Shown in pieces: positions 55,150 to 64,000 of a stretch of DNA of 64,000 bases. Numbering within the stretch: the first letter of the stretch is position 1; the number at the start of each line of letters is the position of its first letter. The translations under genes were made by a program, and so were the position numbers. Source of the stretch: Pacificibacter marinus (lineage in GTDB: Bacteria > Pseudomonadota > Alphaproteobacteria > Rhodobacterales > Rhodobacteraceae); assembly GCF_900109555.1 (NCBI RefSeq), contig NZ_FNZV01000002.1:248001-312000 (forward strand), written 5' to 3'. Below the pieces are notes generated by a model, which saw only the letters and a list, made by a program, of their open reading frames with translations, ran no database searches and had not been told where the DNA came from.

Positions 55150-56079
55150 ATGGCAGTTACGGATCACGGTGTTGATCACGCGCGGCGCGAGTATGCCAAG
55201 CCGCCGATCAAGATATTCAAAAACCTAAGTTCAAAGATCGCGGCCATTCCGATGATTTTGACTGCGACGGTCATCTTTATCGGTTGTTCGGGCTGGACGA
55301 TTGTTCATTCGTTTACCAATTCCAAGCTTTTGCCAAAACTCGACTTTGTGGGGTTTGATCAATACGAGCGCCTGTGGAGTTCGCGGCGATGGCTGATCTC
55401 TGTCGAAAACCTGTTTATTTACGGACTGTGTTCGTTGGTTTTCACTTTGGTTATAGGGTTTCTCTTGGCTGCCTTGCTGGATCGTAAAATTCGATTTGAA
55501 AACACCTTTCGCACCATCTTTTTATACCCATTTGCGTTGTCGTTCGTGGTGACGGGGCTTGTGTGGCAATGGATTTTGAACCCTGAATTTGGGGTGCAAT
55601 CCATCGTGCGTGGACTGGGGTGGGAAAGCTTTACTTTTGACCCACTCTATAATTCCGACATCGTGATTTACGGCATCTTAATCGCGGGGCTTTGGCAGGG
55701 CACGGGGCTGATCATGTGCATCATGCTTGCAGGTTTGCGTGGCATTGATGAAGACATCTGGAAAGCCACCAAAGTGGATGGGATCGGCACGGTGAAAACC
55801 TATCTTGTGGTGATTATTCCGATGATGAAACCCGTGTTTGTGACGGCCCTCGTGTTGATCGCCTCTGGTATTGTCAAAGTTTATGACTTGGTGGTCGCTC
55901 AGACCTCTGGTGGGCCGGGGATTTCATCGGAAGTGCCCGCAAAATACGTTTATGACACGCTCTTTGGGCGCCAAAATTTGGGCCAAGGGTTCGCTGCCTC
56001 GACGATGATGTTGGTGATGGTTGTCATCATTCTCATCCCATATGTTTATCTTCAATTCGGGGGCAAGAAAGACCAATGA
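55150..56079 (+). CDS. ABC sugar permease, MalF type
   Basis: A 309-residue membrane protein with six helices and the EAA loop DIWKATKVDGIGTVKTYLVV, which contacts the ATPase. It overlaps the next permease gene by 4 bp. Confidence 0.92.
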   Translation: MAVTDHGVDHARREYAKPPIKIFKNLSSKIAAIPMILTATVIFIGCSGWTIVHSFTNSKLLPKLDFVGFDQYERLWSSRRWLISVENLFIYGLCSLVFTLVIGFLLAALLDRKIRFENTFRTIFLYPFALSFVVTGLVWQWILNPEFGVQSIVRGLGWESFTFDPLYNSDIVIYGILIAGLWQGTGLIMCIMLAGLRGIDEDIWKATKVDGIGTVKTYLVVIIPMMKPVFVTALVLIASGIVKVYDLVVAQTSGGPGISSEVPAKYVYDTLFGRQNLGQGFAASTMMLVMVVIILIPYVYLQFGGKKDQ

Positions 56080-56996
56080 CCAGAGTCTCACACCTCACAA
56101 CCGCAGATGCGCAGCTGCAAGGCCCCAAAGGCCCCAAGCCAAAGCGCGCTTTTTCTGGGGCCAATTTGTTCATCTATGGCACGCTGATTGTCATGTCTTT
56201 GTACTACCTTTTGCCGCTCTGGGTGATGATCGTGACATCGCTCAAAGACATGGCCGAAGTCCGCATGGGCAACATCTTTTCGCCCCCCGCCGAAATCACG
56301 TTTCAACCTTGGGTGAAAGCGTGGTCAGAGGCCTGTACGGGCATCAATTGTGACGGGCTTTCGCGCGGGTTTTGGAACTCTGTGCGTATCTTGATCCCAT
56401 CCGTTTTACTGTCGATCACCGTGGCGTCCGTATCTGGGTACGGCCTATCGATGTGGAAGTTCAAAGGTTCAGAAGTGTTCTTTAACATCTTGCTTTTGGG
56501 TGCCTTTATTCCCTACCAAATCATGCTGTATCCAATCGTGATCATCTTGCGTGAACTGGGCCTTATGGGGTCGCTTGGTGGGCTGGTTTTGGTGCATATG
56601 ATTTTTGGTATGCCGATCAACACATTGTTATTCCGAAACTATTTCTCAAGCATCCCACAAGAACTGTTCAAAGCGGCTCGCGTTGATGGCGCTGGGTTTT
56701 GGGCCATTTTCTTTAAGATCATGTTGCCCATGTCTTTGCCCATTTTCGTGGTCTCTATGATCATTCAGGTCACGGGTATTTGGAATGATTTCTTGTTTGG
56801 CGTCGTCTACACCAAACCCGCGATTTATCCGATGACGGTGCAACTCAATAATATCGTAAATTCCGTGCAAGGGGTCAAAGAATACAACGTCAATATGGCG
56901 GCCACTTTGCTCACTGGCCTTGTGCCTCTCGTTATCTATTTCATCTCCGGCAAGCTGTTCGTTCGCGGCATCGCAGCCGGCGCTGTGAAAGGCTAA
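56076..56996 (+). CDS. ABC sugar permease, MalG type
   Basis: A 306-residue membrane protein with six helices and the EAA loop ELFKAARVDGAGFWAIFFKI. Partner of the preceding permease. Confidence 0.92.
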   Translation: MTRVSHLTTADAQLQGPKGPKPKRAFSGANLFIYGTLIVMSLYYLLPLWVMIVTSLKDMAEVRMGNIFSPPAEITFQPWVKAWSEACTGINCDGLSRGFWNSVRILIPSVLLSITVASVSGYGLSMWKFKGSEVFFNILLLGAFIPYQIMLYPIVIILRELGLMGSLGGLVLVHMIFGMPINTLLFRNYFSSIPQELFKAARVDGAGFWAIFFKIMLPMSLPIFVVSMIIQVTGIWNDFLFGVVYTKPAIYPMTVQLNNIVNSVQGVKEYNVNMAATLLTGLVPLVIYFISGKLFVRGIAAGAVKG

Positions 56997-57000
56997 GACT

Positions 57001-58083
57001 ATGACAGTCATCGAAAATCCATCCGTTTCTATCAAAAATCTTGATCTGAATTTTGGCGCTGTCAAAGTGCTCAAAGACCTTAACCTCGATATCGCTTCTG
57101 GCGAATTTATCGTGCTCTTGGGCGCGTCAGGTTGCGGGAAATCCACGTTGCTCAATTGCATCGCAGGTCTTTTAGAAGTCTCTGGCGGGCAAATTCACAT
57201 TGGTGGTACAAATGTAACGTGGGCCGAGCCATCTGATCGCGGCATTGGCATGGTGTTTCAATCTTATGCGCTCTATCCGCAGATGACGGTGCGCGGCAAT
57301 CTGACCTTTGGTTTGAAAAACGCAAAAGTGCCGAAGGCCGAGATCGAAAAACGGGTCGCGCGCGCCGCCGAAATTTTGCAAATGGAAGAACTGCTCGACC
57401 GCAAACCGGGCGCTTTGTCTGGCGGGCAACGTCAACGTGTTGCCATTGGCCGTGCCTTGGTGCGGGATGTGGATGTGTTTTTGTTTGATGAACCCTTGTC
57501 GAACTTGGACGCCAAGCTGCGCACAGATTTGCGGGTCGAGTTGAAACAACTGCACCAGCAACTAAAAAACACCATGATTTATGTCACCCATGATCAAGTC
57601 GAAGCTCTGACTTTGGCAGACCGTATCGCGATTATGAAAGACGGTTTGATCCAACAGCTCGCCAGCCCGAAAGAAATCTACAATCGCCCTGTGAACAAAT
57701 ATGTGGCTGATTTTATCGGCTCGCCCGCGATGAATTTCTTTGAAGGCACCGTGGACAGTGGCGTCTTTACAGCGGGCAATTTGTCTATTGATCTCAAAGG
57801 CTACGAGTTCACGCCAACGGGCAAATTAGGCGGGCTTGCTTGGTTTGGCATCCGACCTGAAAATGTTATTGTCGGCGGGGATGGTCCTGTGCAAATCGAT
57901 GTGATTGCTGAAATTGTTGAACCTATGGGGGCAGATACTTTGGTCTGGACCCATGTTGCAGGCGCGCCGTTTCGCATTCGGATGGATGGCACATCTACTG
58001 TGAAAATGGGCGACACGTTCGGGGTTTCGTTTGATCCCGCTCATGCGTCTATGTTCGACAAAGTCAGCGAAGAGCGCCTTTGA
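57001..58083 (+). CDS. ABC sugar importer ATPase (UgpC/MsmK type)
   Basis: A 360-residue ATPase. Walker A GASGCGKST (residues 41-49), signature LSGGQRQRVAIGRAL and Walker B VFLFDEPLSNLDAKLR are present, followed by a regulatory TOBE domain. It powers the importer encoded just upstream. Confidence 0.95.
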   Translation: MTVIENPSVSIKNLDLNFGAVKVLKDLNLDIASGEFIVLLGASGCGKSTLLNCIAGLLEVSGGQIHIGGTNVTWAEPSDRGIGMVFQSYALYPQMTVRGNLTFGLKNAKVPKAEIEKRVARAAEILQMEELLDRKPGALSGGQRQRVAIGRALVRDVDVFLFDEPLSNLDAKLRTDLRVELKQLHQQLKNTMIYVTHDQVEALTLADRIAIMKDGLIQQLASPKEIYNRPVNKYVADFIGSPAMNFFEGTVDSGVFTAGNLSIDLKGYEFTPTGKLGGLAWFGIRPENVIVGGDGPVQIDVIAEIVEPMGADTLVWTHVAGAPFRIRMDGTSTVKMGDTFGVSFDPAHASMFDKVSEERL

Positions 58084-58209
58084 TTTATCAGCCCTAAGAG
58101 CGCCTTTTGATCACGGTCTTGGGGTCTCATTTTGTGCCTTACTTTGGGGTGTGCCCTTTTGGGTATGTTCCAATGCATTACTAATTTTCTACCCAAAGGA
58201 TACTTCTCC

Positions 58210-60621
58210 ATGCGTCTCAACGACAACTGGCTTTTGCGCGATGATTGCGGCACCTATAGCGTGCCTGTAACCTTGCCGTTTGATGGCATTAGCGCACTGC
58301 AAACTGCGGGTAAAATCGCGGACCCTTATTGGGGGCGCAACGAATATGATCTGCGTTGGATTTGCGCGCGCGACTGGACCGCCACAACAACATTCACCCT
58401 GCAAGACACGATGCAAGAACTGGTGCTTGAGGGGTTGGACGGGGTTGTTGACGTTGTGCTGAATGGCAAAACGGTTTTACAGGCGGACAACAGTTTTCGA
58501 ACATGGCGTGCGGATGTGTCCAAACAGGCTAAAATCGGTGACAACACGCTGAAATTGAACTTTCATTCGGTGGTATCCGAGGGCGCGGCCCGCCAAGAGG
58601 CGCAGCGCTATTCTATTCCTAACTCGTTCAATTGTCCCATTCCGAACGGCAATATGCTGCGTAAACCTGCGTGTGATTTTGGCTGGGATTGGAACATCGC
58701 GCTGGCACCTTTTGGTGTGACGGGGCAGGTGTATCTTGTCGCCAAAGCCCAGCCGCGCGTGGGGCATATCATGATTGACCAAGAGTTTGATGCCAGCGGC
58801 GCAGCAACTTTGCATGTCGCTGCCCATGTTCAAAACGCCGCTGATGGCAACACGGTTGAGATGCGTTTTGGCGGGCGCAGTCAGACGCCGAAAATCGAAC
58901 AGGGCGTTGCGCGTGCCGTGTTTAGCGTCGAGCATCCAGAACTTTGGTGGCCTGCGGGGCAGGGCATGCAACCGCTTTATGATTTGCAAGTGCGTCTTGA
59001 TGAAGACACTCACGAGCGTCGTATCGGGTTGCGTAAAATGGAACTGATCACCGAAAAAGACGATGCGGGTGTTGGGTTTAAATTCCGCGTCAATGGACGC
59101 GATGTGTTTGCCAAAGGGGCCAATTGGATTCCCGCTGATGCTTTGTCTGGCAAAATTAATCGCGCTGAGGTGGAAAAACTGCTGCAATCGGCGGTCGATG
59201 CCAACATGAACATGATCCGTATTTGGGGCGGTGGGCGGTACGAGCCGACATGGTTCTATGATCTGTGTGATGAAATGGGGCTGATGGTTTGGCAAGACTT
59301 CATGTTTGCCTGCAATTTATACCCTTGTGATGATGCATTCTTGCAAAATGTCGACGCTGAAGTGCGTGAAAACGTGCAACGTTTGCACCACCACGCGTCA
59401 TTGGCCGTTTGGTGTGGCGACAATGAATTGATCGGCGCTTTGACGTGGTACGACGAGAGCATCAAGAACCGTGACACCTATTTGGTGATGTATGATCGCT
59501 TGAATCGCACGCTTGAAAAGGCGCTGTTTGAAACGCATCCCAACGCTATTTGGTGGCCCTCGTCGCCTTCTGCGGGGCCACTTGATTTTGGCGATGCGTG
59601 GCATGATGACAGCTCTGGCGATATGCATTTTTGGTCTGTGTGGCATGAAAATAAAGACTTTGATCACTACCGCGATATTCGCCCGCGGTTTTGTTCGGAA
59701 TTTGGCTTTCAAAGCTACCCGTCCAACCAGATCATCGAGACATTCGTCGCGGCCGAAGACCGCAACATTTCAGCCCCCGTTTTGGAAAGTCACCAGAAAA
59801 ATGAGGGTGGCAATGAACGCATTGCGGCGACGATGTTTCGCTATTTTCGCTTTCCCGTGGATTTCCCAAATTTCGTGTATTTGAGCCAAGTACAGCAAGG
59901 CCTTGCGATCAAAACTGCCGTGTCGTGGTGGCGCTCGCTCAAACCCCATTGCATGGGCACGTTGATCTGGCAGCTTAACGATACATGGCCTTGTGCGTCG
60001 TGGTCGAGCCTTGATTATGGTGGGAATTGGAAGCTTTTGCACCACATGGCCAAAGACTTTTACGCCCCAGTTTTGGTCGCCATAGCGCCAGATAAAGATG
60101 ATGTGGTTTTCACTGTAACCTCTGATCTGGCTGAGGACCGCACTGTCGATCTGCGAATTTTTGCGCTGGATATGACGGGGCAAACGCGCGCCCTTGATCA
60201 TTTCACTGTCAATGTAGAAAACGCAAGCGCTGTAGAGGCATTGCGATTGCAGTCTTCGGTTTTGAACGCGGATGAAGTGCTTTATTTTGAATGGGATGCG
60301 GGGGATGACCTGATGGGCACGCCCCTGTCTGGCAATGATATTTATGCACCGCTGCCGTGGAAATCCATGGATCTTTTACCACCTCAAATCGACATGAAAA
60401 CGATGCAAAAAGACGGCGTGACGGAAGTGACGCTGACCGCCAAAGGCTTGGGCCTTTATGTCAGTTTAGAGGCTGATGTGGCTGGGCGGTTTAGCCAAAA
60501 TGCCTTTACGCTTTTGGCTGAAAAACCTCTGACCGTTACATTTACACCTGAACAGGCAGGCGCGGTTCCAACACTCACCCTGCGTGATTTGCATTCCGCG
60601 ACCTACGGAGAAACCCAATGA
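58210..60621 (+). CDS. beta-mannosidase (glycoside hydrolase family 2)
   Basis: An 803-residue cytosolic GH2 enzyme. The acid/base glutamate is Glu406 in VWCGDNELIGAL and the nucleophile Glu497 in FCSEFGFQSYPS, the form typical of beta-mannosidases. The N-terminal jelly-roll and immunoglobulin-like domains come first. I chose ATG 58210 with AAAGGA upstream. It releases mannose from imported beta-mannosides. It overlaps the next gene by 4 bp. Confidence 0.9.
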   Translation: MRLNDNWLLRDDCGTYSVPVTLPFDGISALQTAGKIADPYWGRNEYDLRWICARDWTATTTFTLQDTMQELVLEGLDGVVDVVLNGKTVLQADNSFRTWRADVSKQAKIGDNTLKLNFHSVVSEGAARQEAQRYSIPNSFNCPIPNGNMLRKPACDFGWDWNIALAPFGVTGQVYLVAKAQPRVGHIMIDQEFDASGAATLHVAAHVQNAADGNTVEMRFGGRSQTPKIEQGVARAVFSVEHPELWWPAGQGMQPLYDLQVRLDEDTHERRIGLRKMELITEKDDAGVGFKFRVNGRDVFAKGANWIPADALSGKINRAEVEKLLQSAVDANMNMIRIWGGGRYEPTWFYDLCDEMGLMVWQDFMFACNLYPCDDAFLQNVDAEVRENVQRLHHHASLAVWCGDNELIGALTWYDESIKNRDTYLVMYDRLNRTLEKALFETHPNAIWWPSSPSAGPLDFGDAWHDDSSGDMHFWSVWHENKDFDHYRDIRPRFCSEFGFQSYPSNQIIETFVAAEDRNISAPVLESHQKNEGGNERIAATMFRYFRFPVDFPNFVYLSQVQQGLAIKTAVSWWRSLKPHCMGTLIWQLNDTWPCASWSSLDYGGNWKLLHHMAKDFYAPVLVAIAPDKDDVVFTVTSDLAEDRTVDLRIFALDMTGQTRALDHFTVNVENASAVEALRLQSSVLNADEVLYFEWDAGDDLMGTPLSGNDIYAPLPWKSMDLLPPQIDMKTMQKDGVTEVTLTAKGLGLYVSLEADVAGRFSQNAFTLLAEKPLTVTFTPEQAGAVPTLTLRDLHSATYGETQ

Positions 60622-61307
60622 AGCGTTCTGATATTAATGACATCTTGACTGAATCGGACGCGTTTATGCGCTCTTTCGGGTTCATCATGCCCCCCTTTGC
60701 CTACCTGTCGCCCGAGGCATTCAAGGCCCATATTTCCGCAGACGGCACGATGATCCGCGACCACATGATGGGCTGGGATATTACCGATTATGGGCAGGGT
60801 CATTTTGAAGATTTAGGCCTGTTTTTGTTCACGGTACGCAATGGATCTGATGCCAATGTATCGGCTGGAATGGGCATGCTTTACGCTGAAAAGATGTTGA
60901 TTTCGAACGAAAATCAAATCTCGCCCATGCACCGTCATATCAAAAAGACCGAAGATATTATCAACCGTGGCGGGGCAACTTTGGTTATCGAATTGTTCAC
61001 GGCCACCAGTGATGGTGCGATCGATGATCAAGCGCCTGTGAAAGTGCTGACAGATGGACAATGGCGTACGCTTAAAGCTGGCGAACATCTTGCACTGGCC
61101 CCCGGCGAAAGCGTCACGCTTGAACCGCATCATTGGCATGCCTTTTGGGGCGAGGGCGGCAAGGTTTTGATCGGCGAAGTGAGCAACGTCAATGACGACC
61201 GCACAGACAATATTTTTAGCGATCCAATCGGCCGATTTTCGAACATCGTCGAGGATGCACATCCAAAACATCTGCTGGTGTCCGACTATGACACTTGGCT
61301 GACATAA
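60618..61307 (+). CDS. D-lyxose/D-mannose isomerase
   Basis: A 229-residue cupin. Metal ligands are visible in SPMHRHIKKTED and PHHWHAFWGE. D-lyxose isomerases of this family also convert D-mannose to D-fructose. Directly after a beta-mannosidase gene this is the natural next step. The start overlaps the mannosidase stop. Confidence 0.85.
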   Translation: MKRSDINDILTESDAFMRSFGFIMPPFAYLSPEAFKAHISADGTMIRDHMMGWDITDYGQGHFEDLGLFLFTVRNGSDANVSAGMGMLYAEKMLISNENQISPMHRHIKKTEDIINRGGATLVIELFTATSDGAIDDQAPVKVLTDGQWRTLKAGEHLALAPGESVTLEPHHWHAFWGEGGKVLIGEVSNVNDDRTDNIFSDPIGRFSNIVEDAHPKHLLVSDYDTWLT

Positions 61308-61319
61308 CACCGTTTTTTG

Positions 61320-61353
61320 GCAACCACGCACCGGAAGTTGGTGCGCTGGTTGC
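61320..61353 (+). other. intercistronic hairpin
   Basis: GCAACCACGCACC pairs with GGTGCG-C-TGGTTGC (one bulged C) across GGAAGTT, 13 bp after the isomerase stop. No T-run follows, so it could be an RNA-stabilising or processing element inside the operon. Confidence 0.55.
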
Positions 61354-61404
61354 GATGATAAATGAGCGTTCACAACACAATGGGAACGTAAGGGAGAGAC
61401 AGAC

Positions 61405-62160
61405 ATGACCAATTTTTCATACCAACTTTACAGTTCACGCAACTGGGGCAATGACGAAACCATCGCGATGATCGGTGAGCTTGGCTACGCCGAATGCGAA
61501 GGATACGGCGCATTTTACAACGAACTTGACGGGATCGATGCACTGAAAGCCAATCTCAAAGCAGCAGGACTTCATATGAAATCCGGCCACTTTTCACTTG
61601 ATATGGTTGAAAATGATCCTGATCGGGTTCTGGCCATTTGTGGCGCTTTGAATATCGAACACGTTTATGTGCCCTTTTTGATGCCAGAAGACCGTCCTAC
61701 CGACGCTGCAGGATGGCGTGCTTTTGGGGCGCGTTTGGAAAAAGCAGGCGCGCCTCTTGTCGCCAAAGGATTGATCTTTGGGTGGCACAACCATGATTTT
61801 GAATTCAACGATTTGACTTCGGGCGAACTGCCCCAAGACTTGATTGCCGAAGGTGGTCCAACATTGAAATTCGAACTAGATATTGCTTGGGTTGTGCGCG
61901 GGGGCAAAGACCCGATCGAAGTGATCAAACGCTATGGAAAACGGATCACGGCTGTTCATGTTAAAGACATCGCGCCAGCAGGTGAAAAAACATCAGAAGA
62001 CGGCTGGGCCGACGCGGGCACAGGCACGATGGATTGGCCTGCAATCATGGCCTGTGTGCGTGAATATACCTCAGCCAATCTGTTTGTGATGGAACATGAC
62101 AACCCATCAGATCACAAACGATTTGCCGCAGTTTCCATTGAAAATGCACGTAAATTTTAG
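61405..62160 (+). CDS. sugar phosphate isomerase/epimerase (TIM barrel)
   Basis: A 251-residue xylose-isomerase-like TIM barrel with metal ligands in FGWHNHDFEF, KFELDIAWVVRGG and TAVHVKDIAP. It is the second such gene in the window and again is paired with a Gfo/Idh gene, 21 bp downstream. Confidence 0.9.
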   Translation: MTNFSYQLYSSRNWGNDETIAMIGELGYAECEGYGAFYNELDGIDALKANLKAAGLHMKSGHFSLDMVENDPDRVLAICGALNIEHVYVPFLMPEDRPTDAAGWRAFGARLEKAGAPLVAKGLIFGWHNHDFEFNDLTSGELPQDLIAEGGPTLKFELDIAWVVRGGKDPIEVIKRYGKRITAVHVKDIAPAGEKTSEDGWADAGTGTMDWPAIMACVREYTSANLFVMEHDNPSDHKRFAAVSIENARKF

Positions 62161-62181
62161 AGTTTAAGAAAGAGAGTTTTT

Positions 62182-63321
62182 ATGAAAAAGCTTGGTGTTG
62201 GCATCATTGGATGTGGAAATATTTCGACCTCTTACTTAGATCTTGCCCCTAATTTTGGGGCGCTAGACATACGCGCAGTCGCGGATTTGAATATGGATGC
62301 AGCCACCGCGCGCGCTGGCGAATATGAGGGTGTGCGCGCCCTGTCTGTTGATGATCTTTTGGCTGCCGATGACATCGATTTGGTGCTTAATCTGACCATT
62401 CCTGCGGCGCATTTCGGGGTGACAAAACAAATTTTGAATGCGGGCAAACACGCCTATTCCGAAAAGCCATTTGTTTTGACTTTGGATGAGGGCGAAGAGT
62501 TGCGCAGTATTTGTGCAAAAACCGGCTTGCGGGTTGGCTCTGCGCCAGACACGTGGATGGGCGGCGCGCATCAAGCGGCGCGTGCGGCCATAGATGCAGG
62601 GAAAGTTGGCACAATCACCGCAGGCACAGCGCATGTGATGTCCCCCGGTATGGAAATGTGGCACCCAAATCCCGACTTTTTCTTTGTCGAAGGCGGCGGT
62701 CCGATGTTGGATTTAGGGCCGTATTACGTGACCAATCTGGTTCAATTGCTTGGCCCTGTGAAACGGGTTGTGGCGCTCACGTCTGCGGCGTCTGACACAC
62801 GCACAATCACCACGCCGGGGCCGCGCGCTGGTGAAAAAATCCCTGTTGAGACGCCGACAAACATTCACGCTTTGCTTGAGTTCGTCTCTGGCGCCACGAT
62901 CACGCTGTCCACGTCTTGGGATGTTTGGGCGCATCGCCATGCCAACATGGAACTTTACGGCACCCAAGGATCAATCTTTGTGCCTGATCCGAACTTCTTT
63001 GGCGGACTTGTGGAAATCTCGGGCATCGACAAAGAGATCAAGGAACTCAAGCAGCCAGAGCACCCTTTTGGCATCAACAACCAAGTGGATGGGCAAGGCG
63101 TGGATCGCGCCAATTACCGCACCGCAGGGTTGGCTGATATGGCCCAAGCGATTGTTGAAAACCGTCCGCATCGCTGTTCATTAGAATTGGCGCTGCATGC
63201 GGTTGAGGTGATGACGGGCGTGTTGAAATCTGGCGCAGAGGGGCGTTTTGTCGAGATGACAACAACCTGCGAGCGCCCGGCCGCCGTGACACCACAAGAG
63301 GCCGCGAAACTGCTTGGCTAA
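62182..63321 (+). CDS. Gfo/Idh/MocA-family dehydrogenase
   Basis: A 379-residue NAD(P)-dependent dehydrogenase with Rossmann motif VGIIGCGNISTSYLDLAP and catalytic SEKPFVLTLDEGE, followed by GPMLDLGPYYVTNL. It resembles the other Gfo/Idh protein only at family level. Operon position suggests oxidation of a sugar or glycoside. Confidence 0.9.
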   Translation: MKKLGVGIIGCGNISTSYLDLAPNFGALDIRAVADLNMDAATARAGEYEGVRALSVDDLLAADDIDLVLNLTIPAAHFGVTKQILNAGKHAYSEKPFVLTLDEGEELRSICAKTGLRVGSAPDTWMGGAHQAARAAIDAGKVGTITAGTAHVMSPGMEMWHPNPDFFFVEGGGPMLDLGPYYVTNLVQLLGPVKRVVALTSAASDTRTITTPGPRAGEKIPVETPTNIHALLEFVSGATITLSTSWDVWAHRHANMELYGTQGSIFVPDPNFFGGLVEISGIDKEIKELKQPEHPFGINNQVDGQGVDRANYRTAGLADMAQAIVENRPHRCSLELALHAVEVMTGVLKSGAEGRFVEMTTTCERPAAVTPQEAAKLLG

Positions 63322-63489
63322 ATTGACAACGGAGTGGCGCGGCGTTGGTGCGCCCTCCACATTTGTGCTCAAGGGGCATGCAGGCATGACACTGGTTTTT
63401 TCCGTGTTTTACTGCGCATCATGCCCACCAAGGCACTGGGATCGTGCAGCCGAGGAGGGCTGTGCCTTCCGTTATTTTTGGAGAATGTC

Positions 63490-64000
63490 ATGACTTATAC
63501 CCCCGCTGAAAATCGTTACGAGACAATGAAATACCGTCGCTGCGGCAATTCAGGATTGAAATTACCCGCGGTATCTTTGGGTCTTTGGCACAACTTTGGT
63601 GATGACACGCCACACCAAACCAAACGCGATATTTTGCACACCGCATTCGACGCAGGTATCACCCATTTCGATCTGGCCAACAACTATGGCCCGCGCCCGG
63701 GCGCTGCTGAATCTGCCTTTGGGGAGATTTTGAAAACCGACTTTGCGGGCTACCGTGATGAGATGATTATCTCATCCAAAGCGGGCTATCGCATGTGGGA
63801 TGGCCCCTACGGCGAATGGGGATCACGCAAATATCTGATGTCGTCTTGTGATGCATCGCTCAAACGTATGGGCTTGGATTACGTCGATATTTTCTATTCG
63901 CACCGCTTTGATCCCGACACGCCTTTGGAAGAAACCATGGGCGCTTTGGACAGCATCGTGCGTCAAGGCAAAGCGCTTTACGTTGGGATTTCCAGCTACA
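63490..64000 (+). CDS. aldo-keto reductase (YghZ-like), cut by the window end
   Basis: The first 170 residues of an aldo-keto reductase: MKYRRCGNSGLKLPAVSLGL, then the catalytic region THFDLANNYG and SSKAGYRMWDGPYGEWGSRK. It resembles L-glyceraldehyde 3-phosphate reductase of the YghZ group. The rest lies beyond base 64000. It probably belongs to the same operon. Confidence 0.85.
   Translation, partial: MTYTPAENRYETMKYRRCGNSGLKLPAVSLGLWHNFGDDTPHQTKRDILHTAFDAGITHFDLANNYGPRPGAAESAFGEILKTDFAGYRDEMIISSKAGYRMWDGPYGEWGSRKYLMSSCDASLKRMGLDYVDIFYSHRFDPDTPLEETMGALDSIVRQGKALYVGISSY

Noticed and set aside
58070-58110. Duplicated GAGCGCCTTT around the ABC ATPase stop
   Set aside because: A short direct repeat at the gene end with no evident function; probably a small duplication.

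Overview
The window looks like chromosomal DNA of a marine alphaproteobacterium of the Rhodobacteraceae (Roseobacter group). The evidence is the C4-pathway 5-aminolevulinate synthase with an FnrL-like box, a DksA with only one zinc-finger cysteine, and a complete ectoine-catabolism cluster of the Ruegeria type (enuR-uehABC-usp-eutABCDE with asnC-ssd-atf). The lon/hup/tRNA-Val block, the TRAP transporter and the Hint-domain protein fit the same group. The genus cannot be named from this sequence. No phage, insertion sequence, integrase or CRISPR array was seen.

Layout. 0.1-3.9 kb: a minus-strand MoxR ATPase / DUF2927 lipoprotein / small membrane protein / VWA operon. 4-11.3 kb: housekeeping genes (dksA, an FAD monooxygenase, tpiA, TfoX-like, a HesB/IscA-type carrier, sufT, YciI, tgt). 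Set among them is a small two-gene module, a SatD-like protein plus a DUF3307 membrane protein. It is preceded by five palindromes spaced exactly 30 bp apart. 11.4-15.4 kb: a small exported protein, lon with a heat-shock-type promoter, hup and tRNA-Val(TAC). 15.5-28.9 kb: ectoine/hydroxyectoine uptake and degradation, in which the asnC/Lrp-type regulator is a multiply broken pseudogene. 29-44.3 kb: a phosphatase, an S41-like protein with an altered active-site motif, an M20 peptidase, hemA, rodZ, ispG, dsbA, an aminotransferase, amiC, PBP1A and prfB. 44.3-50.1 kb: a Hint-domain protein, then a sulfur cluster (two YeeE/YedE halves, a persulfide-dioxygenase-like metallohydrolase, a DUF442 protein, a SulP transporter). 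50.1-64 kb: a glycoside regulon with a LacI regulator, an ABC sugar importer, a beta-mannosidase, a D-lyxose/D-mannose isomerase, two pairs of Gfo/Idh dehydrogenase plus TIM-barrel epimerase, and an aldo-keto reductase cut by the window end.

How the genes work together. The Ueh TRAP system imports ectoines. EutABC convert hydroxyectoine to ectoine. EutD and EutE open the ring and deacetylate to diaminobutyrate, and Atf and Ssd finish to aspartate, with EnuR as the remaining intact regulator. In the sugar regulon, imported mannosides would be split by the beta-mannosidase and the mannose isomerised, while the dehydrogenase/epimerase pairs suggest an additional oxidative route.

The observation I consider most likely to be new is the SatD-like/DUF3307 pair with its 30-bp-phased palindrome array (about 9.00-9.14 kb). 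The N-terminal half of the SatD-like protein carries motifs reminiscent of class III nucleotidyl cyclases and its C-terminus carries a helix-turn-helix. All functional assignments rest on reading motifs by eye; no database search was run.
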